A stretch of DNA of 64,000 nt from Adineta vaga (Eukaryota; Rotifera). Location: the NCBI GenBank assembly GCA_021613535.1, contig CP075495.1, forward strand, positions 8,742,001-8,806,000. The letters are read 5' to 3'. Shown here piece by piece: positions 1 to 11,350 of this stretch. Within the stretch, counting starts at the first letter, position 1, and every line of letters starts with the position of its first letter. A model generated the notes under the pieces. That model made no database searches. It was given only the letters and a program-made list of their open reading frames with translations, and was not told the DNA's origin. The position numbers were made by a program, and so were the translations under genes.

Positions 1-6
1 ATTTAG

Positions 7-159
7 ATTTATCATTGTGATTGTCCGTTTGATTTTATGAATAATATATCCATTACGGGTAAAACAAATTTCTTCGAAAAACGTGTTGGTGATTATCAAC
101 GAGCTGGTGTTATGGCTGCAATAACTGAACATAAGTTAACACTTGATGCTGATTTTTAA
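7..159 (+). CDS. RRM2: Ribonucleoside-diphosphate reductase small subunit R2, C-terminal exon (partial)
   Basis: This is the last exon of the R2 subunit, which carries the di-iron tyrosyl radical for reduction of ribonucleotides to dNTPs in the cytosol. The window opens with an intron end (ATTTAG, 1-6), and the exon then reads to TAA at 157-159. The translation contains [20 protein letters not shown], then [10 protein letters not shown], and ends in LTLDADF. The R2 tail of animals has the same order of motifs and ends in FTLDADF, the peptide that docks on the large subunit R1. Only about 50 residues are visible; the iron ligands and radical tyrosine lie upstream of the window. The last residues match the family closely, so the identity is secure; only the exact intron end is inferred. 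Confidence 0.93.
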   Translation: MYHCDCPFDFMNNISITGKTNFFEKRVGDYQRAGVMAAITEHKLTLDADF

Positions 160-993
160 AAAACAATACGTTTCATTTTTCATCTCTACAATATCTCATT
201 TGATTATGTCTAGCTCTGATCTTCAAATCATATATGTCTGTGTCTATAGTTTCTTTTTCCTTTTGTGTTCGGATATTTTTCTTTTGTATGCACTATGTGT
301 AGCAACTAGCGAAAAGATTAAAGTGTGTAGATGATGAAAAAAAAGAATAAAACAAAAATTTCTATGAAAATACATACTCTTATCTTTGTTGTGGAAGAAA
401 CAATGCTTTTGTAAAAGTAGCATAGATTTAGTATTGACTATTGAGTATAAGTCGATTAAGTCAGTATGTGAAAACTGAATGAATGTGGATATGACATGAA
501 TATGATATTAAAATTCTCTTGATTGTTATTTTGATTATTGAAAATCAGATAAGGATTTCTTTTCATGTTATTTTGTACACTCTATACCTATGAAAAATTT
601 TCAGTGTAAAAGCATAAGAATCGATCGATATTTCGAAATTGCATCTAAGAAAATCCTTGCTGAGTCATTTCAATCTTTCTAGAAAAAAAAGAATATCATG
701 TTTGTCATTTAAACAGAAAGAAAGAAAGAAAACATACTTCAATGACGTTTAATTAGATAGAACGCAATTTCTTCAATTGTTTCAAGTCTATTTGATTTAA
801 AACATCGTCAAATACTTCATTCTCTCTTACGAAAAACTAATCCATCGTTTTATTGATCCACGTATATATACATTATTCATCAAATATCTACCCACCTTTT
901 TCTTTTCTTCTCTTCCGATTCTTTCATCAGACATACATTCGTACAAAAAAAAAATATTTTAGGTGATTTCATTCTAGAAATCATAACGACAAA
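160..993. other. Gene-free stretch between RRM2 and the Kunitz gene
   Basis: AT-rich sequence with stops in all frames. It presumably holds the RRM2 3' UTR and the promoter of the downstream Kunitz gene. A 63-aa open frame (143-334) overlaps the RRM2 stop region and has no recognisable content. No RNA gene or repeat seen. Confidence 0.6.
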
Positions 994-1307
994 ATGAATA
1001 AGGTGATTACAACGTTTATTATTCTTGCGTGCTACATGATCGTATTGATCAACTGTGAAAGACCAGCAGAATGTGAATTACCAGCGGTAACCGGTCCATG
1101 TCGAGCAATGTTTCCATCATTTTATTTCAATTCTACGACAGAACGATGTCTTGAATTTACTTATGGCGGTTGTGGTGGTAAGTGTAAATATTATTTTTCA
1201 TACAATCAAGAAGATTTTTATAATCTATTTCAGGAAATGATAATCGTTTTGAAACGGAAGAAGAATGTCTTCGTCATTGTGGAAATCAAACTACTCGTAA
1301 TGGTTAA
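994..1307 (+). CDS. Secreted single-domain Kunitz (BPTI-type) serine protease inhibitor
   Basis: Two exons, 994-1177 and 1234-1307, joined in phase 1, give 85 aa. Residues 1-20 are a hydrophobic signal peptide. One Kunitz domain fills almost all the rest: cysteines at 27, 36, 52, 60, 73 and 77 have exactly the BPTI spacing (9-16-8-13-4), with the TYGGCGGN core around Cys60. The reactive-site residue P1, just after Cys36 in GPCRA, is Arg37, which predicts inhibition of trypsin-like enzymes. An N-glycosylation sequon (NST) lies at residue 46. The protein therefore probably acts outside the cell as a small protease inhibitor. Reading through the intron would destroy the last two cysteines, so the spliced form is clearly correct. 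The specific target protease is unknown. Confidence 0.93.
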
Positions 1308-1744
1308 ATCTATACAATGTATATATCATTTTCTTTTTCATTATCATGAAAAACTAATAATCTCAATATCAACTTTTCTCTTCATTGTATTCTTAATAAA
1401 GATAATCTAAATAAATTATAACATATGATTTTGTTCGTCTTTATCCTTTCATTCATCTGGTTGAATTGAATTATATCCTGTTTTCGAAAGAGGTCGTTGA
1501 TTATCAAATATTTGAGATTGGCTGAAATATACTAGTAACATTTTCTTATACATATTGATCATTTTTACCCGACCGACCGATTTGCACATAAGTTAAATAG
1601 GATTATTTGTTTATCATTTCAATTTTTTTCTCTTGGTCTCTATTCTTTTTCGATCATGATCTTTTAAGTTACTAGTAAATCTATCAAACATGAAATATTT
1701 TTGATGATCATCTGTATTATCGTCTGTTTAGAACTATTACCATC
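1308..1744. other. Gene-free stretch
   Basis: AT-rich spacer holding the Kunitz 3' UTR (AATAAAG near 1396-1402 could serve as polyadenylation signal) and the CNOT7 promoter. Nothing else seen. Confidence 0.6.
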
Positions 1745-2812
1745 ATGCCAGAAGAACCGATTCCTTCATATACAATTAAAGATGTTTGGGCACATAATGT
1801 GGAAGAAGAATTTCGTGCTATAAGAAAATTAATTCTTAAATATCCCTTTGTCGCTATGGTAAGCGATATTTGAAAAGAATCTTATAATCATTCGATGTTT
1901 TGTTTAGGATACGGAATTTCCGGGTATTGTTGTTCGTCCATTAGGAGAATTCAAAACTACAGCAGAATATCAATATCAATGTTTGAAATTAAACGTTGAT
2001 TTTTTAAAAATTATTCAATTAGGTTTAACCTTTATGGACAGTCAAGGAAAAAGTCCACCAGGTGTTTGTTCATACCAATTTAACTTCAATTTTAATTTAA
2101 CGTATATAAACATTTTCCTATCAGAAGTTATAATCTTTATAAATATCCTCTCTTTAGAATGGATATGTATGCACAAGATTCAATAGAACTTTTACAAAAA
2201 TCTGGTATACAATTTAAAAAACATGAAGATGAAGGTATTGATCCACATTTATTTGCTGAATTATTAACAACATCAGGTATTGTATTTATGGAAAATGTGA
2301 CGTGGCTTTCATTTCATGCGTATGTAGAAGATTATATGAATTCGATTTCATTCTCTTTTGTTTTTCTACTTTTAGTGGTTATGATTTTGGTTATTTATTA
2401 AAAATGCTCACAGGAAAATTATTACCCGATACTGAAAATGATTTTTTTGAATTAATAAAAATCTTTTTTCCAACTATTTATGATGTCAAATATTTAATGA
2501 AAAGTTGTAAAAATCTCAAAGGTGGCTTAGAAGAAGTTGCCAAACAACTTGAAGTAATTTATTAAAGAATTTGATTATTTATTGATCAGTTTCATTTAGA
2601 TCGAACGTATTGGACCACAACATCAAGCTGGTAGTGATAGTTTAATGACTGGTTTATCATTTTTTAGAATGAAAGAACTATTTTTTGAAGATTCAATCGA
2701 TGAAGGCAAATATTCAGGACATTTATACGGTCTTGGTGCATCTGCATTTCCAGCCGGTGGTTTCGGTTTTGAAAATGATCCTGTTAATATTGTCGACAAT
2801 GAAAGTCCATAG
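1745..2812 (+). CDS. CNOT7: CCR4-NOT complex deadenylase subunit CNOT7 (CAF1)
   Basis: Five exons (1745-1858, 1908-2101, 2158-2319, 2376-2553, 2600-2812) join in frame to 286 aa; human CNOT7 has 285. The protein is the DEDD-family 3'-5' poly(A) exonuclease of the CCR4-NOT complex and acts in cytoplasmic mRNA decay. Catalytic residues are all present: D39 and E41 in DTEFPG, D160 in GYDFGYL, and D229 in HQAGSD, with His224 nearby as the DEDDh histidine. The stretch [19 protein letters not shown], typical of the family, is conserved in exon 4. The C-terminus after residue 265 ([14 protein letters not shown]...) is lineage-specific. Introns are 49-56 nt. The start is the first ATG and matches the family N-terminus (EEPIPSY.IKDVWA). 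Confidence 0.96.
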
Positions 2813-3326
2813 AATGAGATAATCATGCGAGATGTTTTTTTCTTCTTCTTCTCTTTTGTTTATTCCTTAGCGTTATATGTATCATTTTAACTGTCCATTC
2901 TCATTTTGTTCATTGTTATGTGAGGTCATTTGTACAAAAAAAAAGAAACGTTGAAAGAAAAACCACTAAAACCGATAACTAAAAAATAACGTTACATTTA
3001 TTCGCGATAATTTGAAATTTGAATCTTAGTCGATTTCGCAATTAATCTGAAATGAGGAGTTATTACAAACGTTCGATTGTCAAAACGAAGAAAGTCATAA
3101 TCGTAATATGTTGGCGACATCTATGCTACTTATAATTTATTGATATTTTGTTAGTTTTATTGAAAAGAAAATTCGATTTTCGATAGAAAAATGTAAATAT
3201 TCTTATGATTTTATTTTCATTATTCAGAGGGCGACACATATAATGTATTTTAACCTTCACATATTTATTTATTGCTCAGTATTTGCAACATACTCAAAAA
3301 GGAAAATACGAATCGATTGATAAACG
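2813..3326. other. Gene-free stretch
   Basis: Spacer with the CNOT7 3' UTR and the SGT1 promoter. Low-complexity T- and A-rich runs only; no supported feature. Confidence 0.6.
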
Positions 3327-4398
3327 ATGGCTTCCAACGCTCAATCTGAATCGGAAGTAAAATCAGCAGTTAGTGTTCAGAAAAAAATCAAGTAAAATAT
3401 CATTCATATACAAACCATCTTATTTATATTTCTTGTTCAATTATAGTCATACATGGTATCAATCTGAGAGTACTGTTGTCGTGGTTATTCCTATTCGAAA
3501 TTTACAACGTGAACAAGTTCATGTTGATTCCACCGAAAATACTGTATGTGTGTTGATAATTGATTACAGAACACAACTATTTATAGATCTTTTATCATTT
3601 AGTTAAGTGTTACTGTAAAATTACCATCTTCCGAAAGTGAATATAATCTTGAAATTGATCTTGCATATCCAATCAATAGTGATCGTACTGATTTTAAAAT
3701 AAATACAGCAAATGTAAGTCAAATATTCGACAATGACAATTAGTTAATCGGATCTTTTAGATTGAAATTCGATTATATAAAGTCGATGCAATTCAATGGA
3801 CATCACTAGATACTCAACATAAACCAAATGCTCCACCAAGTAATTTGATATATTTGAAAATGAAAGAATGATTTGATGTACCATTTTTTTCCATTTTCTA
3901 GTCATTATGAATCGAGCACCTGATACAAAACCAGTACCACCTTCGTATCCATCATCGAGTAAGAAAGCTAAAGATTGGAATAAACTTGAAGTTGAAATAA
4001 CGAAAGAAGAAAAAGAAGAAAAACCTGAAGGTGATGCAGCATTGAATAAGTATGTATCTTCTATGAAAAGATCAAGCATAATATTCAAATTATTAATATG
4101 ATAGATTATTTCAACAAATCTATCGCGATGGAACTGATGAACAAAGACGAGCAATGAACAAAAGTTTTGTACGTTTGTTTTTGCTGTTTAAATTTTTTCT
4201 GTCAATGAATATTTCAATGTTTATGTTTATAGTCGGAATCAGGTGGTACTGTCTTAAGTACTAATTGGGATGATATTGCCAAGCAAAAAACGGAATGTAA
4301 ACCACCTGATGTAAATACGAATCAGTCTATACCGTGAAAATTTCATTACAAGTTTTGTATATTTTTAGGGAATGGAATGGAAATCATATGATAATTAG
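3327..4398 (+). CDS. SUGT1: SGT1 co-chaperone (CS + SGS domains, no TPR)
   Basis: Eight short exons (3327-3391, 3447-3543, 3603-3713, 3761-3839, 3902-4049, 4105-4168, 4233-4310, 4369-4398) join in frame to 223 aa. SGT1 links Hsp90 to client complexes such as kinetochore, SCF and NLR proteins. A CS (p23-like) domain spans about residues 20-110 (HTWYQSESTVVVVI through IEIRLYKVDAIQW). The SGS domain follows at about 140-223, with DWNKLEVEI, EGDAALN, LFQQIYRDGTDEQRRAMNKS and ESGGTVLSTNWDD all typical of it. The N-terminal TPR domain of human SUGT1 is absent: the ATG lies only about 20 residues before the CS domain, as in insect SGT1. An upstream TPR exon was looked for in 2813-3326 and not found. 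Confidence 0.93.
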
Positions 4399-5786
4399 AA
4401 TAAGAACGATCATTTTACATTTTGGACTGAATGATGAATATTGACTGCTGTGATTTGTGTAGAATTTTTCTTTTCTTTTTTCATCAAAAACATGTTTTAA
4501 ACCTGAACAGAAATGCACTTTTACGTACTAGTTGAAAGAAGCTAACTTCTTTTTTCTATTTCCGTGAGTAAACGAGCAAATTTAAGTCTTATATCGATTC
4601 GTGATTCATTGCTATAGATAATAAATATTGTAAACTATTTGATTTTTCTCGACAATTTTACTAAGTAGTACATTTCCCCTTTCAGTAGCTACCATGATCT
4701 AGAGTGTTTATTGAAAGAAAAAATATTATTAATCGTAGGCGTGATTTATAGAATCTAATGTATTCATTTATTAGTCTTCAAAATTTCATATCAATCTGCT
4801 AAAGATCATAGAATATTGAATGTTCTTTGAGCAATAACATGCTTGTTCACATGTCATAATTATTTTATTATTAGATTTTCTTCTTTCTTCAATTTAGAAT
4901 GCCAAGATGTTTTCCGACTATTGGAATTTGATCTAGTAGCACGTAAAAATGTTTCTATCATTTAGATCGACTGCGTATGACTTCCGATGTTTTCCGTCTT
5001 TCTTGGTTGGAATTGAAGTTCACTTGAGAAACATAGTCTACATTCACGATTCTTTTCTTCTTGATTTCGTTCTCTTATAAAGGTAGGCGTTAGGTCGACT
5101 GAAACAATATTAATAAAACATATATGACTGCAAATCTTAGGTGACAAAAAAAGTAGAAATAATGAATACTCAACAATGCTTCATTTGTTTGTGTATATAA
5201 TGAATGAAAGAAATTTAGTTGAATAAAGAGCACATTAATTTCAACAGCAAAGAAAAGAAAGAGTTTATATTAATATTTGATTGATGCTAGTGAAGATATA
5301 CTATCTCTGATTCATTTTTTGAATATGTTGGTAGGATTGACAAAGAAATGTTTAGAAGACAATAGCACGAATGTGTATATGATAATGAAAGTAATCTCTT
5401 CACTTCATATATAATTCATAGAATTGATCATGCAAATTATTTCATTAGTGTTATTAATTCTGAGCAAATAAATATCATCGTAATAGATAAACTGACTAGA
5501 AGCAAATTGAAAGCGCCATCTATGTCCGCCTACGTAAAGGTAAGTTGCGATTATCTTAATGATTATCTAAAATATTACTCGAAAATTTTTCAATTATTCT
5601 TTAATTTATCTTTGTTAAAATAGATGGACGATTCTGTTCAAACATTCCAACACCATCATATTTCCAATTGGTTATTTACATAAATCCGATCATGTCGTCG
5701 TCGTCATCATAGATGTATGTTTTCATCCATCCATCGCTTGCAACCCACTCCAGATAGTCCTTCATCAATCGATAAATTTTCTTCCA
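4399..5786. other. Gene-free stretch
   Basis: About 1.4 kb without a convincing gene. A possible mini-exon at 5522-5539 (ATG followed by a GTAAG donor at 5540) could be a leader exon of the downstream mitochondrial gene, but the next exon cannot be joined to it in frame. Otherwise AT-rich spacer. Confidence 0.5.
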
Positions 5787-6813
5787 ATGCTAACTACAAT
5801 ACTATGCCCTAGATGTGTGCGGTTTATGAATCATTTCTCTATTTCTATTTTCCAAAATCGTTATCTTTCAACAAGCAATGATCCATTACCATCATCATCA
5901 TCATCAGTAGATCGACTGAACTCGAAACGACTACAGAACGAGATAGGAATGTTTCACGTTTGCCGGCTGATGTCTATCAACATTTCAAAGGTAAAATGAG
6001 TCGAATTTATCTTATGTATCGCTATATTTTTATAGGATAGGTTTGCCACCAACTGAAATCAAAGAACAGTATCATACACGAGCAAAATTACGTGCACTTT
6101 GGGGTAAATATGGTCGTAAAACTGGTATAGATCCAAAACTATGTTGGCCAACACAAAGTGAAATGAATGAAATAATTGACGATGAACGTGTATATAATAT
6201 GGAATTGAATGAAAAAATCAAAATTGTAAAAGAACGACGTGAAGCCAAACAAAAAGAAGTCGATCAAATGTAAGAAGATAAGAAAGTGTTTCTCTTTATC
6301 ATCATTATATTCTTTTTTAGTCAAGCGAAAGTAGAAAAAAATCTGAAAAATATGCCAAAAATGATCGATGATTTTCGTAAACGAACAATTGAACGTGAAC
6401 GTGCTAAGAAGGCAGAAGTCAAAGTGAAAAGTGATTTAGCTGACCAAGCACGTGATTTTTATGGATTTTCTGTGGATCCTGATGATGAACGTATGCAATT
6501 TATGTTATTACAATTAGAAGAAGCGCAAAAGGCTGAAGAAAAGAAAGCACGTAAAGCAGCTAAGAAATTAGAAGCACATCAACAATTACAAAAACTAATG
6601 GGTATAGCACCAACAGCTGAAGATACAACGGAAATTGATGATACTACAGCACCAATCGATCCATTGGCACCAATACCAGAAGCTAAAGACAAAGAAACGG
6701 ATATGAAATTATTTGCTAAACTTGTTACTGAACGTAGTAAATTAGCTAAAGCTGCATCAAAAATAGCAGATGAACAAGTTGTTAGTCAAACAAAAGGACA
6801 AAAGAAAAAATAA
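5787..6813 (+). CDS. GADD45GIP1: Mitoribosomal protein mL64 / CRIF1 (GADD45GIP1)
   Basis: The body of the gene is secure: an exon ending at 5990, then 6041-6269 and 6321-6813. It shows GLPPTEIKEQYHTRAKLRAL, WGKYGRKTGIDPKLCWP, a long basic coiled coil, LKNMPKMIDDF and DFYGFSVDPDDERMQFMLLQ. The same order (RYG.ASG..P..LWP, MAKMPQMI, LLGYQVDPRSARFQELL) occurs in human GADD45GIP1, a large-subunit mitoribosome protein needed for synthesis and membrane insertion of mtDNA-encoded proteins. The 5' end is problematic. The ATG at 5787 gives a good presequence but in a different frame from the exon ending at 5990. An intron 5822-5910 (donor GTTTAT, acceptor TCATCAGTAG) repairs the frame. A one-base frameshift is the alternative. 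Confidence 0.85.
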
Positions 6814-7318
6814 TTCATTGAAAACAAAAAGAAAATTTGTATTTACACACATCTTTAGATTTGTTTTGTTTTTCAGATTGAATTACGTTTTAGAAGACAC
6901 GTTGTCAATCATCTTTCATACTTATTACGGTTATTTAAACCAATAGTTTCGCAAATATTCTTTTTAGTTCTGCTTTAACAATGTTAAAACAAAGATTTGC
7001 AAAAATATTAATCGAATGTTAAATAGTGATTGCAATTCCTTGGTAAGTTAAACTAGCTAGAGATCTATCCTTTTTCTTTTAATCTAAGACACGATTAGTT
7101 TGGTAATAGAAGAAAGCCGTTTTTGACTATGGGAATAAAGTACAACTGTTTTTTTAATCTTTAGGCATCATTTGAAAAGACTATTCTTGTTCGTACAGAG
7201 AGTAAAACGAATCTATTTAAAATAAACATTGATAAGACGACTATTTCTATTGATATCTATGAAAAATAGTAATCTCTTATTTATTTTAGATAATGATACA
7301 ACATTAATAAACTTAACG
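6814..7318. other. Gene-free stretch with probable 5' UTR intron end
   Basis: Spacer between GADD45GIP1 and CHIC. A TTTATTTTAG at 7280-7289 followed 30 nt later by the CHIC start codon suggests that the CHIC 5' UTR contains an intron. The in-frame ATG at 7229 would add 30 residues unlike the family. Confidence 0.5.
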
Positions 7319-7913
7319 ATGGATGAAGTGGATATTATTCCTGAACAAAATCCAACTGACATTGTACGAATAAGTCAATATCCAATTAATGATGACAGTA
7401 ATGATTTATTACCAACTTATTCTCCACGATTAGCTGAACCAATTATAATTCGTGGTGCTGGTCACGTGACAGTTTTTGCATTAAATAATAAATTTGATGA
7501 AGAATATCCACAAGCTCTTACACATAAAGTCTCACGAGATGAATATCAAGAAACGATCAAACGTGTTAATTTAATTCTAAAGAAAAATGTTCCAATTAAT
7601 TTCAAATGGTAAATAACATATTTAATTGAATTTCTCATTTGAAAATTTTTGAATTCATATTTTATGTAGGTTACTTTGTGGTTGCATTTGTTGTTGTTGT
7701 ACAATCGGCCTTTCACTATGTCCTGTTTTATGTTTAAACAAACGTTCAAAAACTGCTGTAAGTAAAGTTCTTGATTGGGAAAATGCACGTCTGTATCATA
7801 AACTTGGTTTACATTGGCGTTTAACAAAACAAAAATGTCCAAATAATGCTGTACAAGAGTATGTTCTTATGATTGAATTTCGTCCACCATTATCATTATC
7901 TCATCCAGACTAA
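7319..7913 (+). CDS. CHIC2: CHIC family cysteine-rich hydrophobic domain protein
   Basis: Two exons (7319-7608, 7670-7913) give 177 aa; human CHIC2 has 165. After an acidic N-terminus the protein has the family signature: PIIIRGAGHVTVFALNNKF, the string KNVPINFKWLLCGCICCCC across the splice site, then LDWENARLYHKLGLHWRL and YVLMIEFRPPL near the C-terminus. The cysteine string (about residues 98-104) is a hydrophobic, probably palmitoylated membrane anchor; family members sit on plasma membrane and post-Golgi vesicles. I chose the ATG at 7319 because MDEVDII resembles the short acidic start of CHIC2. CHIC1 and CHIC2 cannot be told apart here, so the symbol denotes the family. Confidence 0.92.
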
Positions 7914-8110
7914 TTTATTTTCTCTTTCATTTTTTCTTCTCTCTTTCTTTTTCTCGCTGTTTAATTATTGTATTTGTATATGTACAAAAAACAAAAGAAA
8001 ACAAATATATACAGTTTGTTTTTCTTATTCTAATATAACAAAAAAGGCAAACAAAGTCATTCTTCATTTTAGATCATACATTTTTTTTGTTTCTTTGTTT
8101 CTAATTAACA

Positions 8111-11100
8111 ATGACAACAAATCAACAAACAACAGCAACAGCAACAGTACATCATGCAATTGTGAAATCAATCTTTTCTGGTGATACACTTGTTATTAAA
8201 CCATTAACACGTACATCAGCAAATGAAACGGAACAACGAATTTCTTTAAACTATATTGCTGCACCAAAATTAGCACGACCACCAACAGAAACAAATGCTG
8301 GAGGACCAACTATTGATGAACCGTATGCATTTGAAACACGAGAATTTTTACGTAAAAAATTAGTTGGCCGAGAAATTTGTTATACAATTGATTTTCAAAT
8401 TCCTCAAAGTAATCGTTTAATGTGTACGGTTTATCTTGGCAAAGATAAAGAAACTGGTGAAAATATTATTGAATCATTATTATCTGAAGGTCTTGTTGAA
8501 TTACGACAAACTGGTCAACGTGCTAATGATACAAAATATCAACGTTTAGTTATTATTGATGAACAAGCAAAAGCTAATAAACGTGGACGACATTCTGATC
8601 AATTAGCTGATGTTCATATCCGAAATATGAAATGGTCAATTGATAATCCCAAACAATTTTTCGATGAACATAAATCACAACAACCATTGGATGCTATTGT
8701 TGAATTTGTTCGTGATGGTCATACCTTACGTTGTCTTCTTTTACCATCCTATACTATAGCAACAATACAACTAACAGGTATTAAATGTCCAATGTTAAAA
8801 CGTGAAGGTAGTTCAACAAATGAAACCAATGAACCATTTGCTGATGAAGCAAAACAATTTGTTGATACACGTTTATTACAACGGCAAGTAAAAGTTATTT
8901 TGGATGGTGTGAATAATTCAAACTTAGTTGCAACATTACTACATCCAAATGGAAATATTGCTTTACATCTATTAAAAGAAGGTTTAGCTAAATGTGTTGA
9001 TTGGAGTTTAACTCTATTACAACAAGGTTGGAGAGAAAAATATCGTGCAACAGAAAAACATGCCAAAGATAATCGATTGAGAATTTGGAAAAATTATGTA
9101 GCACAACCAGGACATACTGATAATGATAATCATAATAGTAATGAAGCAGGTGCTACATCAGCAAATGGAAAATCTTCTGATCCATCAATGAAAGGCTATC
9201 AAGTAACATATTGTTTAATATCATCAAGAAGAGTTTTTTTCTTTTTTTTTCTTTAGGCAAAAGTTTTGGAAGTTGTTAATGGTGATGCATTAACTATCCG
9301 TGATTTACGTGATAATAAAGTTCGAAAAATCTATCTTTCATCTGTTCGTGCACCTCGTGCTGCAGATCTTCAACAAAAAAATGATGAAAATAATCCAAAT
9401 ACTAATCGTCCACAAATTAAACGACCTCTTTATGAAATTCCATATTTATTTGAAGCACGTGAATTATTACGTAAACGTTTAATTGGTAAAACTGTTCGTG
9501 TAGTTACTGATTATGTTCAAGCAGCAAGTAACGATTTTCCAGAAAAGATTTGTTGTACTGTTTATGCTGGTAATGTTAATCTTGGTGAAGCCTTAATTTC
9601 AAAAGGTTTGGCTAAAGCTGTACGTCATCGACAAGATGATGAACAACGTTCATCATATTATGGTAAATAATTGAATCAATTCAAAGAAATGAATATAATT
9701 AAATGTCTTGTTTCTTACTAGATGATCTTCTTACTGCTGAACAACAAGCAGAAAAACGTGCGGTAGGATTATTTTCCAATGGAAATGGTCTTCAACGCAT
9801 TGTTGATATGACCGGTGATACGAATAAAGAACGAGCTAAAAGTTCATTAAATGTTCTTCAACAAAAAGGTCGTATGGAAGGTGTCGTGGAATTTGTTGCA
9901 AGTGGTTCTCGTTTTCGTGTACATTTATTGAAAGATAATTGGATCATTTCATTCATATTATCATCAATAAATTGTCCTCGAGCTGAACGACGTGTTCCTG
10001 TTAGTGGAAATACACAACAACAAAAAGTTGAACCTGCTGAACCATTTGGTGCTGAAGCATTAACCTTCTCGAAAGAACACTTCTTACAACGGTATATTTG
10101 TTTCAATGAATCAATTTGTGTAATATTTTTTGACATTTTAGTGATGTCTTTGTTGAAATCGAAAATATGGATCGTGGTGGTAATTTTATTGGTCGTTTAA
10201 CTACTGTTGATGGACATTCAGCTGCCTTGATGCTTGTTCAAGCTGGTTTAGCTAAAGTTCATGATTCTGCTTACGGTACACCGCTTTACAAACAATTATT
10301 AGAAGCTGAAGATAAATGTCGAAAAGAACGTTCCGGTGTTTGGACTAATTATGAAGAACCAGTAGCAAAAGATGATGAAGATAATGAAGGAGAAACTAAT
10401 CCTGAAAGTAATTTATCAAAGAATAATGATATAATTCAAAATAAAACTTATGCTTTTTTTTTACATTGTTTCTAGGTGCCCAAGATGAAGCTGTATCAGG
10501 TCCAGCTCCAATTAATTTTAATGATTCACGATTTCGTCGTGTAGTTGTTACTCATGTTACTGACGACTTAAAACTCTATGTGCAATATTCTGAACAAGGA
10601 TCGAAAGTTGAACAATTACAAACTGAATTACGTGATATTTTTAATCAAACAAAACCTGTCGGTGGTCATGCACCGAAAAAAGGAGAATTATTAGCTGCAC
10701 GTTTTACTGCTGATAATGAATGGTATCGTGCACGTGTTGAAAAAATTGAAAACAATAATCGTATATCTGTTTACTTTGTCGATTATGGAAATCGAGAAAT
10801 CATTAATGAACTAAATCGACTTACAGCATTACCACCTGGTATGTATGTTATCGTTATTATTGTTAGTGTTTGGTAAAAGTCTGTTTTTTTTATGAACGAG
10901 AGAATTTCTACATTATAACATTACAAGATAGATAGAATATTGTTTTTTCTTCTAGGTTTCTCACAATTACCAGCACAAGCTCATGAATGTGACTTAGCTT
11001 TTGTACGACCTCCACCTGATCAAGAAGATCGTCAAGAGGCAAAAAATGCTTTACTTGATGAAATCGCAAATGATGAATGTTTAATAAAAGTTGAATATCG

Positions 11101-11350
11101 TCAAAATAATAGCGAACATGTATCACTCTATCGTGCTAGTAACAAAGAAAATATCATCAAAACTCTATCCGAACAAGGTCTTATCGTTATCGGTCAAGGT
11201 CGTGGTGGTCGTTCAATGCGTCCAACACCATTATATGATGAATTACAACAAGCTCAAGCAAAAGCAAAAGCAGCTCGTACTGGTCTTTGGCAATATTCGG
11301 ATCAAATTGAAGATGATGCCACTGAATTCGGCTTTACCGGACGTAAATAA
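8111..11350 (+). CDS. SND1: Tudor staphylococcal nuclease (Tudor-SN, p100 coactivator)
   Basis: Six exons (8111-9202, 9257-9662, 9722-10091, 10142-10407, 10476-10838, 10956-11350) encode 963 aa; human SND1 has 910. Four staphylococcal-nuclease-like repeats occupy about residues 10-150, 195-345, 365-515 and 545-700. Repeated markers are AFETREFLRKKLVGR, LFEARELLRKRLIGK and FGAEALTFSKE. They are followed by a Tudor domain (KGELLAARFTADNEWYRARV, VYFVDYGN) and a split fifth SN repeat ending in AARTGLWQYSDQIEDD. The protein is a multifunctional RNA-binding nuclease found in stress granules and RISC. Length excess comes from Asn/Thr-rich linkers such as residues 333-360. Introns are 50-117 nt and all junction phases agree. 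Confidence 0.96.

Noticed and set aside
994-1410. Single-exon 138-aa reading of the Kunitz gene
   Set aside because: It runs through a GTAAGT..CAG intron and loses the last two conserved cysteines; the spliced form restores exact Kunitz spacing.
7873-8184. 103-aa frame between CHIC and SND1
   Set aside because: Phe/Tyr/Ser-rich low complexity overlapping the CHIC 3' end and SND1 start in another frame.
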